From assembly GCA_017476425.1 (NCBI GenBank), contig JAFUZV010000089.1, positions 1 through 32,434 of the forward strand: a stretch of 32,434 nt of DNA. The letters are read 5' to 3'. Positions within the stretch are counted from its first letter, which is position 1; each line of letters starts with the position of its first letter. A model generated the notes under the pieces. It saw only the letters and a program-made list of their open reading frames with translations, searched no databases and was not told where the DNA came from. Positions 7,126 to 14,152 of the stretch are shown here, in pieces. Source of the DNA: Selenomonadaceae bacterium. GTDB lineage: Bacteria; Bacillota; Negativicutes; Selenomonadales; Selenomonadaceae. Both the position numbers and the translations under genes were made by a program.

Positions 7126-8851
7126 AAATCCTTCTCACGGGCTTAAGTCGATAAACTCCGACAAGTCGATTAGCATAATAACCATCATAAGCAAAATTCA
7201 TATTCGTTCCCCAGTTAAACATTCCATTAAATGTTTCACTCGCCATTAAATGGTTTCTGCCTCGATCATAAATATTCGGGAAAAGTTCCGTGTTAAACCA
7301 CTCATTATTCTTTGCCTCACGATTAACCAGCGTCGACAACTCTTTCATATCAGGAATACGCCAGTCATTATAGCCTGCAAGTTCATTTTCTGCAAGATAC
7401 TTTTCAAATTCAGAGTAAGTCATTTCCGGCAGTTCAGCTTGTAACCACATCAATTTAGTATATTTATCAATGACAACTCCATCTTTGATCTCATAGCGTT
7501 TCATACTCTTATCAGCAAGATTTTCATAGCCGCCGGTGATCGCAATGCAACCGCAACGATGCACTCTTTCAATCGGAACTGCACAGCCATAACCAAAATA
7601 GATCGTCCAGTTGCGCTCACCATTCGGCGTTGAATATTCTTCACCTGTCCAGTAAAAATCATTCTTAACATAAGGAGCAAATTTATCAAACACCGCCGGA
7701 TTTTTCTTGCTGAAGTCAGCGATCATTCTCAATTCGTCAACCGTCGGCAGTCTCCAATTATTCGTTCCGCCGTAAAATGATGCGTTAAGCTGATTAATAT
7801 GTTCCTTTGCCTCGTCAAGTGTATAACTCTTCGCACCGGATTTTTCGTAATGTATGCCGGTTTTCAGATCAATAATATAATCTTCAAGCTCACCGAATGA
7901 AACCGATGCACGTTCAGGATCAAAATTGATAACTTCACCTGTTGCACTGTAAATTTCTTTCTGTCCACTGCTCGGCATAACAAAAATTCTTTCGCTAGTG
8001 TCAAGGTTACGCACTAAACGATAGCAAAGCGGAATACTCTTTTCACCGTAATAACCGTCATAGCCGAAATTGAAATTAGTTACCCAAACAAAAGTATCAG
8101 CAAAAAGATTTGAAGTAATATGTTGAAGGATCGGCGGCTTAACTTTATCGTGCTTGAAAAATCCTTCATAGTACCACGAATTATCTTCATAACTCTCATC
8201 AAAAATACTGCTTAACTCGTGCATCGTCGGCAGTCTCCAATCACGATAACCGGCTAACTCATAATTCGGCAGCATTTCCATTACTTGATTATAACTTTTG
8301 CGCTCATCTTGATCCTTCTGCCACATCAATTTAAGATAATTATCTGTGATCGTTCCGTCACCATTATCAACAAAACGATCTTTTGCACTAGGCAAGCCTT
8401 TACCTCTAACAGCAATTCCACAAGCGGTAAGCGATTTATTTTTTGCAGTAGTAGCACCGATATTGAAATTGATCACCCAGCCGCAGTCTTCATTTCTCAA
8501 AGCATACGAGCCGCCGGCCCAATAATCCGCTACAGTCAAAGTAAATGACATATCAGTAACATAAGCAGGATTAATTCCACGATAAGAGATCAAGCTGCGA
8601 AGTTCGTGCTTACTAGGTGCACGCCAATCATTATAGCCGCCGTAATTCATTTTGTTGAGATCGTCAATATAATTTTTATTGAACTCTTCCCAAGTCATCA
8701 TCTTATCGTAATAGCGATTGTCATTTTGATCGAAAGATTTTACTTCCCAATACAATTCTGTTTGAGTATCAAAGACAACAGCAACTTCATCTGATTGAAT
8801 TTTTTTTATTGAGACAGAATTGCCTTCTTTGTCAAAATACTGGTATCTCAT
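7124..8851 (-). CDS. Four-repeat DUF1566 (Lcl-type) domain protein
   Basis: This 575-residue protein has four copies of the DUF1566/Lcl-like core. Each has a YxDWRxP-x-x-x-EL motif: GGYNDWRAPSKHEL near 90, AGYRDWRLPTMHEL near 205, GGTNNWRLPTVDEL near 365, and AGYNDWRIPDMKEL near 495. Each is followed about 50-60 residues later by a W-x-x-N/Y-F strand. The linker NGDGTITDNYLKLMWQ is the usual lead-in of this family. The domain has a C-type-lectin-related fold and is often surface-exposed, but no signal peptide or anchor is visible here. The ATG at 8851 has GGAGGATC upstream, and the cupin stop lies 14 bases before. The role is unknown; binding of a ligand or partner is a family-based guess. 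Confidence 0.8.
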   Translation of the reverse strand: MRYQYFDKEGNSVSIKKIQSDEVAVVFDTQTELYWEVKSFDQNDNRYYDKMMTWEEFNKNYIDDLNKMNYGGYNDWRAPSKHELRSLISYRGINPAYVTDMSFTLTVADYWAGGSYALRNEDCGWVINFNIGATTAKNKSLTACGIAVRGKGLPSAKDRFVDNGDGTITDNYLKLMWQKDQDERKSYNQVMEMLPNYELAGYRDWRLPTMHELSSIFDESYEDNSWYYEGFFKHDKVKPPILQHITSNLFADTFVWVTNFNFGYDGYYGEKSIPLCYRLVRNLDTSERIFVMPSSGQKEIYSATGEVINFDPERASVSFGELEDYIIDLKTGIHYEKSGAKSYTLDEAKEHINQLNASFYGGTNNWRLPTVDELRMIADFSKKNPAVFDKFAPYVKNDFYWTGEEYSTPNGERNWTIYFGYGCAVPIERVHRCGCIAITGGYENLADKSMKRYEIKDGVVIDKYTKLMWLQAELPEMTYSEFEKYLAENELAGYNDWRIPDMKELSTLVNREAKNNEWFNTELFPNIYDRGRNHLMASETFNGMFNWGTNMNFAYDGYYANRLVGVYRLKPVRRI

Positions 8852-8865
8852 ATTTGATCCTCCGA

Positions 8866-9204
8866 TTAAGCCGGGTTACCGTCAGGCAAAATTTTTCTAA
8901 GAGGATGAAAGAGGTCGATCGCTTCAGTATCACCAACTGCAACAAAAGAATGAGGAACATTAGCAGGAATAATATAACCGTCACCTGCGCCGATCTCATA
9001 TTCTTTACCATCTTCAATAATGATAAAGCCGCCTTTAATGCAATAGCCTAATTGTTCTGAATCGTGAGTGTGCATTTCAACTTTGCTGCCGTCAGCCATA
9101 TTCCAGTGGTAGCCCATAATTTGTTCGCCACCTTTAAAAAGATACTGCCAAACGACACCGGGATTAATTTCTTTCTTCTCAACTTTTTTGTGATAAATCA
9201 TCAT
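8866..9204 (-). CDS. Small single-domain cupin
   Basis: This protein of about 112 residues starts at the ATG at 9204 (a second ATG follows directly), with TAGGAGTG upstream. The longer frame from 9213 would start with a GTG inside the Shine-Dalgarno, so I reject it. Cupin motif 1 is GSKVEMHTHDSEQLGYCIKGG, giving two His and one Glu as metal ligands. Motif 2 is GDGYIIPANVPHS, with the last His ligand. A single-domain cupin of this size may be a metal-dependent isomerase or dioxygenase or a small-ligand sensor; the substrate cannot be read from the sequence. It sits between a nitroreductase and the DUF1566-like gene, within the long minus-strand run. Confidence 0.88.
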   Translation of the reverse strand: MMIYHKKVEKKEINPGVVWQYLFKGGEQIMGYHWNMADGSKVEMHTHDSEQLGYCIKGGFIIIEDGKEYEIGAGDGYIIPANVPHSFVAVGDTEAIDLFHPLRKILPDGNPA

Positions 9205-9228
9205 AATAATCACTCCTAAATTAATTTA

Positions 9229-9298
9229 GAATGTAGAATGCAGAATTAAGAATTAAAATTGCTAATCATTCTACATTCTGCATTCTTAATTCTACATT
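9229..9298. repeat. Heptamer-repeat hairpin H3 (ATTCTAC/ATTCTGC type)
   Basis: The left arm GAATGTA GAATGCA GAATTAA GAATT pairs almost perfectly with the right arm ATTCTACATTCTGCATTC and TTAATTC. The element enters the 3' end of the nitroreductase gene and supplies its stop codon. Confidence 0.85.
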
Positions 9299-9885
9299 AT
9301 ATAAATTACTTTGTTTCCTTTTCTTTCTAATGCTTTACGATTCGGCAAGCCGTCTGTTGATTTTGGATAACCAACGACCATTGAAGCATAAACTCTTTCA
9401 TTTTCTTTGAGTCCAAGCTCTTGCAAATATGATAAAATTTTTTCATCTTCGTTAAGCCAATGCAACTGATTAATGTAGCAACTGCCTAAGTCAAGATCAT
9501 TCGCCGCTATCAACATATTTTCTATTGCAACATTGCAATCTGCGATATTATTTCCATAATTTTTTTGATTCGCAACAATGATCAGAACCGGTGCATTGTA
9601 ATAGAAAACGTAATTGCCTTTTTTGGATTGAAGAATGGAACTTTTGAGACTTGAATAAGTATTTTCGTCAACTTCCATTTTTGCAAACGCATCTTGAGCT
9701 AACTTTGCAAGTTTTTGAAGAACATTTTTATCTTGAACTACTAAAAAATGATTCGTTTGATTATTTCCTCCGCTAGGTGCAAATCTTCCGGCTTCAATAA
9801 TTTTTTCTAATTTCTCTGATTCAACAGCGTCCGGCTTGTAACTTCTCGTTGATCTTCTAGTCATTATCGCATCAATAGCATTCAT
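9292..9885 (-). CDS. Nitroreductase-family FMN oxidoreductase (197 aa)
   Basis: This is a nitroreductase-fold flavoprotein that reduces nitro compounds, quinones or similar acceptors with NAD(P)H. Motifs are RRSTRSY near residue 10 and FAPSGGNNQTNHFLVV near 36 for FMN phosphate and ring contacts, plus GSCYINQLHWL and VVGYPK in the C-terminal half. The length is typical. The ATG at 9885 has GAGGTGTC upstream, and the preceding gene's TGA stop lies inside that ribosome-binding site, so translation is probably coupled. The last codons and the stop come from hairpin H3. It is a paralogue of the adjacent 9895 gene but clearly divergent. The physiological substrate is unknown. Confidence 0.9.
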   Translation of the reverse strand: MNAIDAIMTRRSTRSYKPDAVESEKLEKIIEAGRFAPSGGNNQTNHFLVVQDKNVLQKLAKLAQDAFAKMEVDENTYSSLKSSILQSKKGNYVFYYNAPVLIIVANQKNYGNNIADCNVAIENMLIAANDLDLGSCYINQLHWLNEDEKILSYLQELGLKENERVYASMVVGYPKSTDGLPNRKALERKGNKVIYIM

Positions 9886-9894
9886 TTTGACACC

Positions 9895-10392
9895 TCAATC
9901 CACATAATGAACACGATCAGCATTGAAATGATCTTTTGCAGGACGTTTATTTTTTGGATAACCGAACGGCATAATACCGAACGGCACAATATTTTCAGGT
10001 AAGTTAAGGACTTTTGAAACAGAATCAATTCGATCTTGAAAAGGTCTGACAGCCATAAACACGCCGCCAAGTCCTAATTCTTCCATCTCAAGCCAAATAT
10101 TTTCTGCGGCAATAGCACAATTAATATCAACAAAATCTAACGTCTTGAGAGTGCTTGTATTGTAGCAGATAACGATCGCCGCCGGAGCATTCGCAACAGG
10201 TCTTGAATATTGACTAGTCTTTGATAACGTTGCTAATGTTCCTTTGTTCGTAATAATATAAAATTCCCAAGGACGTTCGTTTAATGCACTCGGCGCAGCG
10301 AATCCGGCTTTCAAGAGAAGATCGATTTTTTCAGACTCAACAGGACGATCTTCAAATTGTCTGACGCTTGTTCTAGTGAAAATTGCATTCAA
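9895..10392 (-). CDS. Nitroreductase-family protein, short form (165 aa)
   Basis: This is a second nitroreductase-fold protein. It shows TRTSVRQFEDRPV near residue 7, FAAPSALNERPWEFYII near 31, AIAAENIWLEMEELGLGG near 93, and FGYPKNKRPAKDHF near the end. The last matches the common short nitroreductase subgroup from anaerobes. Its start ATG (10392) lies three bases past the tautomerase stop, and AGGAGA lies inside the tautomerase's last codons, so the two are probably coupled. Having two neighbouring nitroreductases with a tautomerase and a cupin suggests a redox or detoxification set, but that is inference. Confidence 0.9.
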   Translation of the reverse strand: MNAIFTRTSVRQFEDRPVESEKIDLLLKAGFAAPSALNERPWEFYIITNKGTLATLSKTSQYSRPVANAPAAIVICYNTSTLKTLDFVDINCAIAAENIWLEMEELGLGGVFMAVRPFQDRIDSVSKVLNLPENIVPFGIMPFGYPKNKRPAKDHFNADRVHYVD

Positions 10393-10395
10393 AAT

Positions 10396-10662
10396 TTATT
10401 CTCCTGCCTTTTCGATCTTCTTGACGATCTCCGGGTCTTTGCTCCACTCATCTTCAGTGAATTTGCTCCACGCCTTACTTGGGTGATCACTAAAACGGAT
10501 TCCGGCAGTACCGACGTTATTAAGTTCGTGACCGTCGAAGAAAATATAAACTCTGTCTTTAGGGACATTTGTAATTTCAGAAAAAATTTCGACGTATTTT
10601 TTAGCCAAAACTTTCTTCTGACTTTCTGCTAATTCGATTGATTTAACAGTAATAGCTGGCAT
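10396..10662 (-). CDS. Tautomerase-superfamily protein (4-OT/MIF-like)
   Basis: This 88-residue protein begins MPAITVKSIELAESQKK. Proline 2 becomes the N-terminal catalytic base of the tautomerase superfamily after Met removal. The beta-alpha-beta start and the VYIFFDGHELNNVGTAG segment fit 4-oxalocrotonate-tautomerase-like proteins, with an extra charged C-terminal helix. AAAGGTGA precedes the ATG. It lies upstream of two nitroreductase genes in the same tight cluster. The substrate is not evident. Confidence 0.82.
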   Translation of the reverse strand: MPAITVKSIELAESQKKVLAKKYVEIFSEITNVPKDRVYIFFDGHELNNVGTAGIRFSDHPSKAWSKFTEDEWSKDPEIVKKIEKAGE

Positions 10663-10680
10663 TCATATCACCTTTCTTTA

Positions 10681-10732
10681 ATTTGTAATGTATAATTAGT
10701 AATTGGAAATTAGAATAATAATCTAATTACGA
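10681..10732. repeat. Heptamer-like AT-rich hairpin H4
   Basis: TAATTAGTAATTGGAAATTAGA faces TCTAATTACGAATT across a short AATAA loop, with seven-base spacing of AATT units. It fills the gap between the glgX stop, which it reaches, and the tautomerase ribosome-binding site. It is more degenerate than H1-H3. Confidence 0.55.
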
Positions 10733-12816
10733 ATTTTTGAAGTGCAAACAATGACTGAACGGGCTCCGATAATGAATTGTGCAGAAGAATCAAGAATTGC
10801 AGGTTCTTCATAAACAGCATTGTCACCGAGATCAGTATTAAATTCAACCTGCCAAGTTAAATTCAAAGGCAGAGCCGGAAGCCAAACTGAATGGCTTTCC
10901 CAGTGAGCATTAATACCGATATAAATGAAGTCGTCTTGATCGTCTTGAGTACGACCGGCAAACATTACACCAACAACACGATTTTCGGACGAATAATCGA
11001 ATTGCCAAGAGTTAGTACCGTGCACGCTGACCATAGGATAACCCGGCGGAGTGCCTTTTGACTGCCTCATAAGTACCGGGTGAGATTTACGGAAAGCGAT
11101 CATTTTTTTGAAGAATTTATACAAGTCTTGATTTTTATTTAAGTCATTCCAGTCAAGCCAGCTGATCTTGTTATCTTGACAGTATGGATTATTATTACCG
11201 TATTGAGTATTGCCGAACTCATCACCGGCGAGAATCATCGGAATGCCGAGACTAGTCAGCAGAATCGCAGCGGCATTTTTGATCATCTTGTGACGTTCAA
11301 ACTTAACGCCTTCAGGCAAATTATAATCGCCTTCCCAGCCGCAGTTCCAGCTGTGATTATCATTGCCGCCATCGCTGCCGCCCCAACCGTTAGCATCATT
11401 ATGTTTATCATTGTAAGCATAAAGATCGTAAAGAGTGAAACCGTCGTGACAAGTGATAAAGTTGACTGATGCAGTATCGCCGCGCCAAAAGCGATTGTAA
11501 ATATCTTCTGATCCTGTGATACGAGCGGCGAGAGCACTAGCAAGCCCGGCATCACCTTTTAAGAATCTGCGAACGTCATCACGATAGCGGCCGTTCCATT
11601 CAGCCCAGCGGCCATACGCCGGAAAACTTCCGACTTGATAAAGTCCACCGGCATCCCAAGCCTCAGCGATCAAACAAGCATCTTTGAGGATCGGATCAGC
11701 GGCGAGTGATTCCAAAAGCGGAGGATTAGCCATCGGTGAGCCGTCTTGATTGCGTCCGAGAATCGCTGCAAGATCGAAACGGAAACCGTCAACGTGATAA
11801 GTTCCGACCCAATAACGCAAGCAGTCAAGGATTAAATTTCTAACGATCGGATTGTTGCAGTTAAGAGTATTTCCGCAGCCGCTGAAATTGTAATACCAGC
11901 CGTCCGGAGTCAAGATATAATACAGATTATTATCAAGACCTTTAAAACTGATATAAGGACCGTGTTCATTGCCTTCAGCAGTATGATTGAAAACCACGTC
12001 GAGGATCACTTTGATCCCATTTCGATGAAGTTCTTTAATGAGCGTCTTCAATTCATCAGCCTGCATTGAATACTTGCCGCTTGCAGCATAACCGGCTTTC
12101 GGAGCGAAGAAGGCAACCGTTGAATAGCCCCAGTAATTCATCAGCTTTTCACCGTTGATCTCTCTTGCTCCTTCAAACTCATCAAATTCAAAGATCGGCA
12201 GAAGTTCCAGCGCAGTGATCCCTAACTCTTTCAAATAAGGAATCTTTTCACGAAGTCCGGCATAAGTACCTTTGAATTTAACGCCGGACGATTCGTCTTT
12301 AGTAAAACCTCTAACGTGCGCTTCGTAAATGATCAATTCATTGTGAGGAGTCTTAAGCGGCATATCGCCTTCCCAATCGAAGTCATCAAGCACAACTTTT
12401 GATCTGTATTGAAATTGATTCGACCAGTCCGGCTCTTGACCCCAGACATCTCTGCCGCTGACTAATTTTGCATAAGGATCAAGCAGCGTTTTATTTTTAT
12501 CGAAAGTAAAGCCGCGACGAAAATCATATTCACCATCAACACGAAAACCATATTCAAGATTTTCATAATCCAGATCGAAAACGATCATTGAAAAAACTGA
12601 TCCGATCCGATAACTCTCAGGATATTGAATCACTGCAAACGGTTCTTTGTCGTGCGAATGATAAAGCACTAACTCACAAGATTTAGCCCCGCTTGAGTAA
12701 ACAGAAAAATTTACTCCGCCGGGAACAATCTGTGCACCGTTCGTCAAAAATAATCCCGGACGAATTTTAAATCCGTTGATCGTTTCAGTCGGGTGTAAGT
12801 CAATTCTTAATGACAA
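10723..12816 (-). CDS. glgX: Glycogen debranching enzyme (isoamylase type, GH13)
   Basis: This protein of about 697 residues fits GlgX/TreX-type enzymes that hydrolyse alpha-1,6 branches of glycogen. A CBM48-like N-terminal domain (about 1-130) precedes the GH13 barrel. Barrel motifs are DVVFNHTAEG near 275, GFRFDLAAILGR with the catalytic Asp near 345, AEAWDAGG with the acid Glu near 385, and TCHDGF near 460. All catalytic acids are present. I prefer the TTG start at 12816, seven to eight bases after AGAGG; the GTG at 12825 sits directly on the Shine-Dalgarno. The STAS gene at 13425 has the same AAGAGGTGAATTAT leader. No other glycogen gene is adjacent. A small ORF overlaps the start. Confidence 0.93.
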   Translation of the reverse strand: MSLRIDLHPTETINGFKIRPGLFLTNGAQIVPGGVNFSVYSSGAKSCELVLYHSHDKEPFAVIQYPESYRIGSVFSMIVFDLDYENLEYGFRVDGEYDFRRGFTFDKNKTLLDPYAKLVSGRDVWGQEPDWSNQFQYRSKVVLDDFDWEGDMPLKTPHNELIIYEAHVRGFTKDESSGVKFKGTYAGLREKIPYLKELGITALELLPIFEFDEFEGAREINGEKLMNYWGYSTVAFFAPKAGYAASGKYSMQADELKTLIKELHRNGIKVILDVVFNHTAEGNEHGPYISFKGLDNNLYYILTPDGWYYNFSGCGNTLNCNNPIVRNLILDCLRYWVGTYHVDGFRFDLAAILGRNQDGSPMANPPLLESLAADPILKDACLIAEAWDAGGLYQVGSFPAYGRWAEWNGRYRDDVRRFLKGDAGLASALAARITGSEDIYNRFWRGDTASVNFITCHDGFTLYDLYAYNDKHNDANGWGGSDGGNDNHSWNCGWEGDYNLPEGVKFERHKMIKNAAAILLTSLGIPMILAGDEFGNTQYGNNNPYCQDNKISWLDWNDLNKNQDLYKFFKKMIAFRKSHPVLMRQSKGTPPGYPMVSVHGTNSWQFDYSSENRVVGVMFAGRTQDDQDDFIYIGINAHWESHSVWLPALPLNLTWQVEFNTDLGDNAVYEEPAILDSSAQFIIGARSVIVCTSKIRN

Positions 12817-12946
12817 ATAATTCACCTCTTCCTGTGTTTAATATGTATTGCAAAAATTTGTACTCGAATTTGCCGAAACGTTTTTTGATCTCTTCGATCG
12901 GAATCAACATTAACTTTGCTGTGTCAGTCCATACTTCGACTGACAT
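12800..12946 (-). CDS. Possible small protein (48 aa) overlapping the glgX start
   Basis: The frame runs from the ATG at 12946 to a TGA at 12800 and is preceded by AGAGGAAATAAAAA, a well-spaced ribosome-binding site. The product begins MSVEVWTDTAKLMLIPIEEI and ends in a basic and aromatic stretch, with no membrane segment. Its 3' end overlaps the first codons of glgX, so it could couple glgX translation. No family is recognised. It was found by reading the 270-base gap by hand. Confidence 0.45.
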   Translation of the reverse strand: MSVEVWTDTAKLMLIPIEEIKKRFGKFEYKFLQYILNTGRGELFVIKN

Positions 12947-13082
12947 TTTTTATTTCCTCTGATACTTGCGGATTCGTTAATTTTGGTTTATCCTTTGATG
13001 CAATTATATCAGATAAATTCATTGCATTTAGAATTAATTTTTTTTCATCTATGCTGTCTTCGATTAACTTTGCAGCAGTCAT
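12924..13082 (-). CDS. Weak candidate small ORF (52 aa) between STAS and glgX
   Basis: An ATG at 13082 opens a 52-codon frame beginning MTAAKLIEDSIDEKKLILNA. The composition looks coding, but there is no clear ribosome-binding site. The 3' end overlaps the next small ORF by 23 bases, and that ORF's Shine-Dalgarno lies within it. The two frames could be one gene broken by a frameshift, two coupled small genes, or chance. I recognise no family. Confidence 0.25.
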   Translation of the reverse strand: MTAAKLIEDSIDEKKLILNAMNLSDIIASKDKPKLTNPQVSEEIKNVSRSMD

Positions 13083-13095
13083 TAAAACTGCATAT

Positions 13096-13425
13096 TCATT
13101 TCAATTCTTTTTCTGCATCTTCAATCGTCTTAACACAATGCAGCATTTTGATAAAGCCTGTCATCTCAAAAACGTCAATGACTTCATCAATCGCCGCCGC
13201 ATAAATAACTTTTGTGCCTTTAGCCTTAGCAGTCTTGGCGATCATCAACAACGCTCTTAAGCCGGAACTTGAAACATAAGTACACTTCTCAAGATTAACG
13301 ATCATCGGCTTGCTGTCAATCAATGCAGCGACTTCATCACGTGCTTTATCGGAACTTGCAACATCAAGCTGACCATCAAGAGCCACGATTTTAATATTGT
13401 CGTCACGTTCAACAGTTACATTCAT
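13096..13425 (-). CDS. STAS-domain anti-sigma-factor antagonist
   Basis: This protein of about 109 residues is a single STAS domain, like SpoIIAA/RsbV. These proteins bind an RsbW-type kinase when unphosphorylated and release its partner. VNLEKCTYVSSSGLRALL holds the conserved phosphorylatable Ser, and VFEMTGFIKMLHC is the usual C-terminal helix. The start is the ATG at 13425, with AAGAGG upstream. The open frame to 13434 starts with the GTG of the ribosome-binding site itself. The VanX-like gene ends AAG AGG TGA, so its final codons form this gene's ribosome-binding site. Likely kinase partners are the ATPase at 19875 or the transporter-fused domain at 30953. Confidence 0.9.
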   Translation of the reverse strand: MNVTVERDDNIKIVALDGQLDVASSDKARDEVAALIDSKPMIVNLEKCTYVSSSGLRALLMIAKTAKAKGTKVIYAAAIDEVIDVFEMTGFIKMLHCVKTIEDAEKELK

Positions 13426-13430
13426 ATAAT

Positions 13431-14147
13431 TCACCTCTTATACAATTTTTTATTCGTGAAAGTAAAATAAGTGTCCGGATATGGTTCATCTTTTAATGTA
13501 AAATGCCACCATTCAGTAGCAAGCGGCTTGAAACCGTGCTTGATCATCATATCACGCAGGAATTGACGATTTTTGATCTGCTTTTTCGTCAACTTGCCTT
13601 TGTAATCCGGATGAGACAATTCACCAAAATAATCAAACGTTCCGCCCATATCAACTTCTTTACCTGTATTCATATCAAAAAGAGTTAAATCGATCGTCGA
13701 TCCGCGACTGTGACCAGATTTTGCATCGATATAACCTTCATCAAAAAGTTTTGTCTTGTCGACTTTCGGATAAAAATATTTTTTCATTCGTGTATCATTA
13801 ATTTGTTCAGCCCAACGAACGAAATGATCGACGGCTTTCTGCGGACGGTAAGCATCATAAACTTTCAAGCGATAACCTTTTTGCTTAACTTCGTCAGAAA
13901 CTTTTTTGAGAGCTTCAGCCGCCTCTTTAGTCATCAATGCACAAGGTTCATCATAACCATCGATCCGATCGCCGACAAAATTGTAAGTTGAATAGTAGCG
14001 AATTTCTTGAATAATGTCCGGCACAACATCAGAGAGTAACACAAAGCCGCTTGAATCATCAGGTGAAATTGTCTTTGCATTCACTGAAGAAATTGATAAA
14101 AACGTAGACAAAATTAATGTTAATAAAAAAATCTTAAATACTTTCAT
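13431..14147 (-). CDS. D-Ala-D-Ala dipeptidase (VanX/DdpX family), exported
   Basis: This 238-residue protein has an N-terminal signal peptide (about 1-24: basic MKVFK, hydrophobic core, SVNA before the mature part). It belongs to the M15D zinc peptidases that cleave D-Ala-D-Ala. Motifs are YDAYRPQKAVDHF, SGHSRGSTIDLTLFD (zinc His and Asp) and EWWHFTL (catalytic Glu and zinc His). All are intact. The start at 14147 follows AGGTGAT; the GTG at 14156 is inside that site. The previous gene's stop TGA is part of the same AGGTGA. An exported form with no vanH, vanA, vanR or vanS nearby suggests peptidoglycan-fragment nutrition or wall turnover rather than glycopeptide resistance. Confidence 0.9.
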   Translation of the reverse strand: MKVFKIFLLTLILSTFLSISSVNAKTISPDDSSGFVLLSDVVPDIIQEIRYYSTYNFVGDRIDGYDEPCALMTKEAAEALKKVSDEVKQKGYRLKVYDAYRPQKAVDHFVRWAEQINDTRMKKYFYPKVDKTKLFDEGYIDAKSGHSRGSTIDLTLFDMNTGKEVDMGGTFDYFGELSHPDYKGKLTKKQIKNRQFLRDMMIKHGFKPLATEWWHFTLKDEPYPDTYFTFTNKKLYKR

Positions 14148-14152
14148 TAAAA

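Noticed and set aside
7124..8851. Diversity-generating retroelement target
   Set aside because: The fold family includes such targets, but no reverse transcriptase or template repeat is present in the window.
10357..10632. Plus-strand open frames inside minus-strand genes (for example here, 11176-11469, 15806-16201 and 21194-21661)
   Set aside because: They are antisense to well-supported genes, lack ribosome-binding sites and show no family motifs.
12817..12825. GTG start for glgX at 12825
   Set aside because: The GTG is part of the AGAGGTG ribosome-binding site; the TTG at 12816 has proper spacing. The same reasoning applies to the GTG starts at 13434, 14156 and 9213.
13431..14147. Vancomycin-resistance role for the VanX-like gene
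   Set aside because: No vanH, vanA, vanR or vanS neighbours are present, and the protein carries an export signal, unlike cytosolic VanX of resistance operons.
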